Part shown: piece by piece, positions 37,901 through 49,599 of the stretch
Numbering within the stretch: the stretch's first letter is position 1
Layout of the letters: each line of letters opens with the position of its first letter
NCBI RefSeq assembly: GCF_024679095.1
Contig: NC_066522.1
Coordinates: 11,557,753-11,621,752, forward strand
Direction: 5' to 3'
DNA length: 64,000 nucleotides
From: Eriocheir sinensis
Taxonomy: Eukaryota > Arthropoda > Malacostraca > Decapoda > Varunidae
Position numbers and translations under genes: made by a program
Notes under the pieces: model-generated
The model's input: only the letters and a program-made list of their open reading frames with translations
What the model was told of the DNA's origin: nothing
Databases searched by the model: none

Positions 37901-40380
37901 CATAATCTCAAGTAGTACATTCTTGAATTTGTTGAATGCAACACTATCACAGTGTGGAGTTAATGATATTATAGTTAATTTTCTTTGTGAAATGTGTATC
38001 TAATAGAATATTTACCTCATTGGAGATTAATATTGCTGTTCCATACAGCAATTCACAAAACAAAAATGTTTTCTCCATGGGTATGTCTTGTACACTGGAT
38101 GATCTTTTACTGTTCCTGTCCCTTTAGCAAGTAACAATTTAGACAGTTCACCATATGCTCATAATAAAAAATAAAAAAAATACATAAAATAAATTCTTAT
38201 GCTGCCAAATTCATAAACCATTCAGTATACTACAAACCACATCCTAATAACTTCAAAGGTGCAGCTGACATTCTGACATGCCAGAGACAAAGGGGAAAAG
38301 CCTGAGCAGTCTTGAAAATTTCATACAAGCAGGTATCTGTGAACTAGTAAGGGAGTATAACTGACATGCAGCATCTCCATGAAGGGGGACAACTCTGTCC
38401 ATCTTGTGGCTTAGCAGACCTCCCTCTGTAGGCTATGTGTGTTACACAGAAAGGAGGAAAGAATAAAAGAATGAACTTGCCTGCACACTGCCACTTCACA
38501 TTCCCTAGCCCAGAAAAGGTTCTTTTAGATATAAAGCAAAATGAAAAGGTAAATGGGATAGTGTAAAGAGAAATTCATATAAGAGTAGATATAGGGTGAG
38601 AGATGAATGTGCATATGTGGGTTCTTACACAGTATACAGGCAGGAAACACTGGCAGGATAGGATTATAATATAGGTCAGTTGCATCACAAGGAAAACATG
38701 ACTCACATCAGCACTGGCTTGTTGTGGTCCTTGAGGATAATAGTCATCCATGCATGTCACACACACCACAAATTCAAAAATCACTTGCATGCTTTAAGTA
38801 AAAAATAAGACAATGGAACACATATTTTGCATAGTTACAGAAGATAATACTCAGACTACTTTACACATACATACACCTGTATCCCTTTTCTTCAAAAGCA
38901 CAGATTATTTTGATTCAGTACTGGTTCACTGTCTCATGTGGAAAGGTCCATCCCAGCACGTCTGTGCCTATAGACCCTCCAATCAATTTAATTTCTGCTG
39001 CCATCTCCTTGACACAAATACTGTAAACATGTCTGCAAGAACCATGTTAGCAGTCATCATCACTCTAAGTAAAAGGCAACTACAAAATACTGCTCAGTTT
39101 ATGTCATACCAATAATACTGTTTAGATCTTTAAATGCATAACTTCATAACATCAAAGTATTCTAAAATCCTAAAAAAATAACATATTTCACATAAAATGA
39201 CAACAGAACAATATAAAAAATTCCATTTTCTTAGGTGACATCTGCAGATGCACTTTTAAAGAGTTTGCACCTGCTAGGCCTCTGAGGGTGGCTCACTGTA
39301 AAACTCATACTGTTTATCATAAACCTTTAGAACAAGTGCTTTGTCATGTTTGTGTCCGAGGATAACTTTGCACCATTCATAAATCTACGCTGAACATATA
39401 ATTGTCAGATGTGCATTTTCATTTTAAGGCAAATAATCTAGATTATAATACGTAGTTTATAATATGAAGTTAGTGTCTTGTTAACTTATAATTTTTCTTC
39501 TACAATATCAAGAGTACTTTAGTTTTGTTGCATAATTATTACCTCAGCCATCAATTTCTATCCCATCAGTTGTCCATTTATTCAGCCTATCATTCATTAC
39601 ACCCACCCTTTAAATTTTTCTTCCACTTTGTTACTGCTGGGCACTGAATGAAATTTAGTAAGATCTTTGTTCCATTACTTACATCTCCATAGCATGGTTT
39701 CTCTTAATTTTGAACATTAGTTTCATTCTCAAGATCATGTAGACAGATGACTTGATACAATACTAAATCACTATCAATACTAAATGAAGTTGAAGGCTGA
39801 AATGCTACTATTTTTCATTGTGACAAGATTGGTGTTCCCAGGACGAAAAATCTTCTGCTTAAACAGTGTTCAGTACTTTTACTTTTGTGTGCTTGTATAG
39901 ATTATTTGGTCATGTACTTATAGCAGATAAGTACTATTAACATTGATGCATTTTTGTTCCTTGAATAAGTGAATAAGTGATTCATTGCATTTCGTTGATA
40001 GCTCATAGGTACAAGTTGCTATGAAGTATTTTTTCAATACCATTTTTTTTTCTGGGCCAATAGCAAGCACGAACAGGGCTGACATCCTTGCTAACACAGC
40101 ATAAGCTGAACACCACACCCTGAGTAGGTTGGCAAGGCCTCCAAGTATTTGGTCATTCCTGACACCAGCCAGGAATGTCTGACAGCAACAGACAATGGCA
40201 GCAAAGCAAAATCAGAGCACAATATCTTTTAAATATAAACTGTGGAGCAAATTGTTTTTGAGTGAATACATATATATGTTTTGGAAAAAAAAGACACTCT
40301 TCTTTTCCCTTCCCTTCCCCAGAGACACACAGGCAAATTCGTACACACACACATACGCACACAAACACACACATACTGGA
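34917..40380. other. Convergent intergenic region, nothing recognised
   Basis: About 5.4 kb of AT-rich sequence between the Bcl-2 gene (+) and the SPIN90 gene (-). Frames are short and low in coding character. A poly-A run lies at 37530-37548. The last part is probably the minus-strand gene's 3' UTR; TTTATT near 39577 could be its poly-A signal. No RNA gene or complete element was identified. Confidence 0.45.
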
Positions 40381-43300
40381 CTAGTTGCTATCAGCAAAGA
40401 ACTCTGGGAAAGCATCAAGAAGTTTGCGGACAAGAGTCTGGTCCTTGTGGGCGGCTGGCTCCTCCTCTGCTAGTATGTTGGAACAACAAGTAGAAACCTC
40501 AGAGCGGCGATGTTGGTGCTCCTGCCAGCCTCCAGCCTCTACCACACCCCATAACAGGTGGAGGTACTCATTTCGCCGCTGAAACAACAACAACAACATG
40601 GTAGATGGTTTGTGATCTGATTGCTTTGGTAGTTTCTAATAAGCTACCATATTATGGTAGCAGTAGTGGTGGTGGTAGACGTAGCAGCAGCAGTAAAGAT
40701 AGTAGTAGTGGTAGTGGTAGTAGTAATACACACCTTGTCATCTGAGGGAAGGTCTGTCAGCTGCCGTATGATGATGTCACACACCACTCGCTCATCATTG
40801 GTGTAGAAGATGGAGGCAGTGGCACGGGTGGAGTACATGTCACGCATCATCTTGAGGACAGAGTGTGGTGGTCGCGGCTCATGCTCAAACATGGCCAAAG
40901 GGTCCTCTGTAAAGTATGTGTATGTGAGTGAGGAAGGACAAGTGATCATAAGACTGCTTGACTGAGTATATGTAAATATAATATGCAATATAAGATAACA
41001 GGACAATTGAATTAATTAAGATCATCCTCTCAACCTACTTTGTACTGGCATGGGACAAATAAAAATAACATTGTCCTTAGTGACCATTATCTGCTCACTC
41101 TTCAATGCCATCACTTGTTTCACAGCTTCAATTCATTCTATACATTACCACATGTACCTTTCCACTTCTTCCATACCATTTTCACATCTTTTCATATACA
41201 TATTATCTGTCCATCTAAACTAGGTGTTCTTAAAGTAGGTAGTGCCGCAGTATCCCCATGGGATATTAAGATGGGTTCACTTGGATATCCAAAAATATTT
41301 GTAAAAAAATTAGCACTATTGTGCACTATCTGGTAACTGTAATTAACTGGAAACTCAAATAGTTCATAGATATCAACTATTGGTCCAGTCATCCTCTTTT
41401 CTCTTTCTTACATGACAAGAAAAAAAAAAAATACTTTACAGCTCTCTTCTACCAATAGCATCAACTAAACTATTGTCAAATAGAATGTTAATATTTCTTC
41501 TATTCTCTTTTGGATTCACAACATTCATGAGAGGATATCATAAAAAAAGAAAATTCTGGAAATTCTGGAAAATTCTGCCTCAAAACAATAATCACTTCAA
41601 AATCTTCTGAAAGCTTGACACTAACAAGGCCCATGCTTCTTTTTAACCCTTTCCATCCGTGATGCAGACGTCGGCATCACAGTATGGAAAGGATCAAGAG
41701 GAAATGGAAGAGGATTAATTCTCTTCTAAACCTCTCAATCCTCCTCTAAATTCCTCTTAATCTTCTTCCAGTTCCTCTTAAGGGGAAGAGGATTAAGAGG
41801 TTAGAAGAGGACTAACGGTGACGCTGTTGGACGCTGACGTCACCGGAGTGAAGGGGTTAAGAATGCTTTTAATAATCCTCTTTTTCCTCTTCCTAGACAT
41901 CTAATTTTGCCATATCAAAATCTTTAGGCACAGAGTTTTGAACTTTCTCTATGAATATATCTTCCACCCTGATCATTCCTTCTCTCTTACTTTTACCATG
42001 TACTTGTCCTATGAGAAAAATTCTATTGATTGTTGGGTTATTTATTCCCGTTAAGTCTTACAGTTAGCACCGTCTTCAATGGTGTCATCTCTGCTTCATC
42101 ACCTGGATCAACAAAACTATGCATGTATTATGCTGGGTTTTACACATCTTATTTATATTAAAACTAGATAAATTCTCCTTGCATCAATATACTTCCAGTA
42201 CAAATATTAACATTTAGTAGTCTCCTCATCCTTAGTTTTCCATCACCTGCTGCCCCTGACATCTTTAATCTTTACTTCATCTTTTCACCCTTAAAATTCG
42301 TTTTAACTATTTCAATTTCTGTCTATCATATACTTGATAATTTCTTTTTCCAATATCGAACTTTGCCTCATAATAAAATAATGCATTGTTAAAAATGTCA
42401 ACATCAAACAATATGAACAAAGCATAACACAAAACATTTCCCAAATATTTTGTTAATAAAAAGAAATTTCTCATATTTGAATTAATCTTTTCCACTCTCT
42501 ACAAACATCCCTCTTTTCCTCTTCTGCTGCTTACCTTCTCTATTGAACAAGAGGAGAAGCTTCTCTGTGAAATACTTTGTCTCTTTCTGCTGTGCCAGAA
42601 TACTTATTATTACATTCTTCATGTCGGCTCCGTGGGAAAGTTTTCTTTCCCCTGTAGTGACGATATCTGTTCCTGTTTCTTCCCCCTCAACTCCCACTCC
42701 ATTAGGAAGGGTCTCTGAAGAGAGTGAGGAGGAGGAAAGGGTGGTGTACTGGAGGTTGAAGGCCAGTACCAGAGTGAGGTAGAGCTCTGCCAGCTGCTCT
42801 GTGTCTGGTTGTTCATTGTAGTGTTCTATTCCCTCCAGCAGCAATGCCAAGAAAGACTCATCCATCACACCTGCCAAGGGAAGTCATGGTTACTAAGGAG
42901 GTGGTGGTCTGGCAAATAGTGAGCAGCTGTGGTACATGCAGGGTTTAGAGTTCACGTTCCACCACCCCCTAAAATAAAAATAAAACCCATAAAAAATATA
43001 TCCCCTTGCTACAATAGTCTAGGGCATACCACTAGTGCCTACATGGCAGCCACCAGCACCATAGGCCTGCATATTGGGGAAAATATTTACAACAGCTTCT
43101 TAACATAAAAGAGAGGGAAGAACTTATGGACACATTTAAAAAAAAGAATAAGATTCATTGCTATAAGATGTATATAATAACTTATTATAAATTAAATGTA
43201 TTCACTACTGTTATGCAGCATGATATCCCTCATGTGACACTGATAACCGCAATGATGTTTGTAATATGGCTATGTGGGTGAGACATACTGAAGTGGGGGT

Positions 43301-43541
43301 AGGGCAGTGTGTCTCCCATGCACAGCACCATGCCCAGCACCAGGGAGATGTACTGCAGCTGCTCCTCACTGCACGTGCTCTCCAGCATCTCTCTGGATAA
43401 GAAAATTAGACAATTACACTCCTGCTGCCCTTGTTTAGGATCCTTGCCTGTCTTGTATAAGGTCTAATGCAAGGCAACATATGACTGAATATACAGAGAC
43501 ATGAGCCAAATAAATTTTCCTTGAAAAAAGACACAAATAAA

Positions 43542-43583
<42 letters not shown>

Positions 43584-43701
43584 CAATATATATATATATA
43601 TATAGATATATATATATAGATATATATAGATATATATATATATATATAGATAGATAGATAGATAGATAGATATAGATATAGATATAGATATAGATATAGA
43701 T

Positions 43702-43732
<31 letters not shown>

Positions 43733-44821
43733 TAGATATAAAGATATAGATAGATAGATATAGATAGATAGATAAAGATATAAAGATATAGATAGATAGA
43801 TAAAGATATAAAGATATAGATAGATAGATAGATATAGATAGATAAATAGATAGATAGACAGAAAGATAAATAAATAGATAGATAGATAAATAAAGATAGA
43901 TACTTCCTAGATAGATTACTTCCTCACCTTGCCAGTTCTACAGGAAACACAGAGGCAGACAAGTAGGAAATGTTGGCAGCTGACATTTGGCACACAGCCC
44001 CAAACACCTGAGGGATGGACTGTTATTAGAAAGGTTAAAGCAAATAGGACACAATAAAAAACAAGAGGGCAAAACTTCACAGCTTATTATATATGCTGAT
44101 ACATTAGGTGCTCTCCCCCTTCTGAATTATGGTAGTAACAAGGCAAAACTTATTAGCACTGAAATACTGTCACATCACCCACACCTCATCAACTCTTATG
44201 GATTGTCTTCCACCCCTTAAATTTTGCCGCAGTGTTACTTTCTTTGGTATCTTTTATAACTATTTTTAACAACTCTTCTGAACTTGTTAACTGTGTGCAT
44301 CCACCATTTCCACAAGAATTTCTACCCAAGCCCAACTTTCTAATACAAGAGTAAACTCATATCTTCATTCTCTCATCTCTTTTAAGTGGTAAACTATGGA
44401 ACAGCCTTCCTTTGTCTGCATTCCTTCATTTCTATAAACTAAACTCTTTCAGGAGAGAAGGATCAAGGCACCAATTTGACCAAAAATAATCACTTATTTT
44501 GAAATTTTCTGAACCCTTTTGTAGGAGTAGCAAGATGCAGACTTTTATCAGATTCATTTTTCTCTTGGCCTGCCAATTCCTGCCAAGAATGTAAAAAAAT
44601 ATCTATAAACATTAATATAAATTTTTCTGTTTATATCATGCAGTGTAATTTGCCACCTCCTCCCTTACACACCTGCAGCAGTATCCTCCTGAGGGGCCAG
44701 CGGGTCTCCATCTGGTAATATTGGACCAGCGTCAACAGTGGCCGGAAATCATCCAGAGCCAACACCCGGCGACATGCCTCCAGGTCACCAGTGTTCTGTT
44801 GCGACACACACACACAAAAAA

Positions 44822-44853
<32 letters not shown>

Positions 44854-44933
44854 AATAATAATGATAATAATAAAGAAATATATATAGAAATTATATAAAA
44901 TTAATAATAATGACAATGATAATAATAATGATG

Positions 44934-44977
<44 letters not shown>

Positions 44978-44983
44978 AATAAC

Positions 44984-45018
<35 letters not shown>

Positions 45019-46267
45019 CAGGTTATTGATCACTTTATGTATGAAAATTACTTATAACTACACATAAAAAATGAGAGGGAAGAATATATTTTAGATTACA
45101 GGAAACTGTCCATGTAGCCAAAAAATCTTTGTCTCAAACATAATGAAGGTTTTAGTGACTCGGGTGATGAAGACCAGAGCAGATTTGGATAATGCACAAA
45201 TTTGTTTACAGTGCATTTGTAGCAGCAGTACCAAACCTCCATTATGATCAAATATTTTGCTGTAACTATCTGTATGAACAAACAAATAAACATCCCCCAA
45301 TCATTGTCCCCCCCCTCCCCCTTCGAGCACCCACAGCCATGCACACACCAGCAGCTCCAGCAGGTCGGTGAGATGCGCAGCTATGGTGTGTTCGTCCTCG
45401 TGCAGCGCCCACGACCGCTGCTGCTCGTCATCCTTGCAGGCACGCAGCTCCTCCAGCAGCTCCACAAGACGGCATCCATCCACGCTGTGCTGCCAAGAAT
45501 TCTCCCCAGCATCCTTGTTGCCTGGAATGATGTGAGAGTCTCTTAAACACAGTCCTAAAGCAATGGTTATGAAGATATTACAGAAGGTTGCCATTATTGG
45601 GTCATTCTCTGCTTGCTTTTCATAATTTTGTTTTATTAGACATTCTTTTGTAATCTCACACCATGCCTGATATCTAGCCACCGAAAGCTGAGAATCAACA
45701 CACTGTTTTATCACTAAACTAGATGGAAATATCAAGGAGTAAAAATGGCAAGCTTGCTGTTGATATTAGCCACATCATGAATGGCTCGGTAAATAATATC
45801 TTTGTTGTTTCCGTACTTTCTTTGCCTGAGAGGATGTGCTGGCAGAGAGGGTGGAGGGCTGGCACCACAGACCCAAGACTCTTCAGCACGACCTCCACAA
45901 CCTGAAAACAATGATGATAAGAAGACAGGGAGCTTCAAAATATTAGTAAAGTGTAAGGATTAATAACCAACCTTAACCCGGTAACAGCGGGGATCATGTT
46001 TGTAATGGTCCCTCTAAGCGAGAAAAATGAGAAAAATCATCACTCACACAAACCATTTCATAATATATATCGAAGCATTTGTGATCAGTTTATGTATCAT
46101 CTATTTTGGGGGGTTTAAATCATGGCACAAATTTGGCCCGTCGCTGCTGCACGGTGAAGCCACAAATTTGGCCCAACTGCTACCGGGTTAATTAATGTGT
46201 TATAGCTACACCAGATTATACTAAACAAAGCTTATAAATAGATCTCACAACAGAATAAACTTTTAAA

Positions 46268-46306
<39 letters not shown>

Positions 46307-49300
46307 AGGAGGCACTCCATCAGGTCCATAAGCCTTGAGGATTGAGGCCAGAGGCATAGAAACATCATTTTGAAGAATCTTTATAACAGGCATAAAGGAG
46401 TCAGAGGGGATGAGTAGGAGGAATATGCCCAGAATCGTCCAGAGTGGAGTTTTTAGAAAAAGTTTGAGAGAGAGTTCAGCCTTAGAGATAGATGAGGCGG
46501 CAGTGTTGCCGCCAGGACTGAGAGTGGAGGAAAGATGAAGAAGTGAAGTTGGAGGAGATGTTTTGGCTAGATGCCAGAAGTCACGGGAAGAGTTAGAGAA
46601 AGCAAGGTTTTGACATTTTCTATTAATGAAAGAATTTTTGGTTAGTCGGAGAATAGATTTGGCACGATTTCAGGCAGAAATGTAAAGTTCATAATTAGCA
46701 TTAGTTTGAAGGCTCTGGTACCTTTTGTGAGCTACCTCTCTATCATTGACAGCACGAGAACAAGCGTGATTAAACCAAGGCTTTTTTGCGTGAGGAGTAG
46801 AGAAAGAACGAGGAATGTATGCCTCCATTCCAGAGACAATCACCTCTGTGAGATTTGGATAATGCACAAATTTGTTTACAGTGCATTTGTAGCAGCAGTA
46901 CCAAACCTCCATTATGATCAAATATTTTGCTGTAACTATCTGTATGAACAAACAAATAAACATCCCCCAATCACTGTCCCCCCCCCTCCCCCTTCGAGCA
47001 CCCACAGCCATGCACACACCAGCAGCTCCAGCAGGTCGGTGAGATGTGCAGCTATGGTGTGTTCGTCCTCGTGCAGCGCCCACGACCGCTGCTGCTCGTC
47101 ATCCTTGCAGGCACGCAGCTCCTCCAGCAGCTCCACAAGACGGCATCCATCCACGCTGTGCTGCCAAGAATTCTCCCCAGCATCCTTGTTGCCTGGAATG
47201 ATGTGAGAGTCTCTTAAACACAGTCCTAAAGCAATGGTTATGAAGATATTACAGAAGGTCGCCATTATTGGGTCATTCTCTGCTTGCTTTTCATAATTTT
47301 GTTTTATTAGACATTCTTTTGTAATCTCACACCATACCTGATATCTAGCCACCGAAAGCTGAGAATCAACACACTGTTTTATCACTAAACTAGATGGAAA
47401 TATCAAGGAGTAAAAACGGCAAGCTTGCTGTTGATATTAGCCACATCATGAATGGCTCGGTAAATAATATCTTTGTTGTTTCCGTACTTTCTTTGCCTGA
47501 GAGGATGTGCTGGCAGAGAGGGTGGAGGGCTGGCACCACAGACCCAAGACTCTTCAGCACGACCTCCACAACCTGAAAACAATGATGATAAGAAGACAGG
47601 GAGCTTCAAAATATTAGTAAAGTGTAAGGATTAATAACCAACCTTAACCCGGTAGCAGCGGGGATCATGTTTTTTAATGGTCCCTCTAAGCGAGAAAAAT
47701 GAGAAAAAATCATCACTCACACAAACCATTTCATAATATATATCGAAGCATTTGTGATCAGTTTATGTATCATCTATTTTGGGGGGTTTAAATCATGGCA
47801 CAAATTTGGCCCGTCGCTGCTGCACGGTGAAGCCACAAATTTGGCCCAACTGCTACCGGGTTAATTAATGTGTTATAGCTACACCAGATTATACTAAACA
47901 AAGCTTATAAATAGATCTCACAACAGAATAAACTTTTAAAGGCATCTCTCTCTCTCTCTCTCTCTCCCTCTACCTGGTGGCTGGCTGTGAAGCTGACCGA
48001 GGCCGTGCTTCTCACTTCCTCCACCAGACTGCGCAAGTAGCCTTCAGGAACCTGTGACACCAGTGACCTATCGAGGGACAGAGACACAACTTAAGCAAGA
48101 ATGGAAGGTTATGAAAAATGTGACATGATGATGATTCACCACAAACTCTTTAACTCTCTCAAGCTCTGAAGGACATGCAATATCTAGTACTGAATTGCCT
48201 GTAGCTCTGAGGTATATTCTCCCCTTACTGGAATGGCAACAGTAAAGATTAACAATTTTTACTCTTCCTACACTTCTTCCTGGCAAGATTAAACTCTCCT
48301 ACTTCTCTCATGTTTTCCTCAATTTTTGTCAGTCCATCTAATTGACACTCTCAGTCTCTAAACCAGCACACATTATTATATCAAACTTTCAACTCTCTTC
48401 AAACTCACGTAAAACCCGCCGCTCCTAAGACATGTATATGGAGAGAATGGGAGGATTAGAAGAATGAGCTGGCAAAGAATGTATAAAAGTCAGGTTGCTG
48501 CTATGAATACAAGAGGGCAACCCACAGCAAAATAAGAGGAGAGGATGATAGATTACTTAAGAGAGGAGAAAGAAGAATAAGAAGATTGTGGTCTGCAAGA
48601 TGGAGTGTACAGATAAAAATAAATGGAGACTCTTCTGCCATGGCTACCCCCTTGAAGGAGTTCCAAAGAATAGGTGTGACAGTAAACTAATAAATAGATG
48701 CATGAGGAGAAATTTGTTTCCCTTATAATCTGCAAATACTCTCTCTTTCTCTCAATCATTCCCTACTTGATGCTGGCGTGGACCCCGGACTCCACATCGC
48801 TTCTCATCTCTGACTCATAGCCGATGCTGGTGTCATGGCCCTCACTGCTGCCGCTGCTCTCCTCTTGAACTGTGAGGGTGAGGGATGGCTTTCAGGGACA
48901 AGGGCGATCTACACATATTATATAGAGGGTTTATCACAACTAGGATCAAATATTGCCCAGTAGTTTTATATTATGGGTTATGTCTAACTATAAACACACA
49001 GCCTGTTGGTTATGAGAACACAGGCAGAGTTTTAAAGAAAAGACAATGAGATGAATGTGGCCACAAGCTGAGCGGACCTGGGTTTATGTAAATGCAGTAT
49101 CAAAAGTATATGATGCTTAAAGGTACATATAAATAAACTGTTTTATCAGTAATCTAACATTACAAATCAAATAAATCATTAAAGGTTATTGCACTGGGTG
49201 CTTCTAACTTAAAGTTGCTGTATTATTTCATTCCTCTTTAGTAAACAAGCTTTTTGAAGGGTTTACTAAACTATTATGAGTGAAAATATACTACCTCATT

Positions 49301-49566
49301 ACTTTTCTGAATAATAGAGTAAGTTCTTGTGTCAAACATGAACATCCAAGAAAAAAGTTGAATTGCTGAAAATTAGACTGAGGTGTTTCAGTGCTTAAAT
49401 TTAGTGGGTCAGATGTCTGTTGATTAATTATTACTGTGTGACCTTGGCTGGCTCGGCAAAAAGGTTAATCCAGCCGGTAAATCAGTTGTGTCCAGTACAT
49501 GAAAACACCATAAGTGCTGAGTTTACTATGAGCTGTTTAGAGGAATGGACCACTGGATGGGTGGTT

Positions 49567-49599
<33 letters not shown>

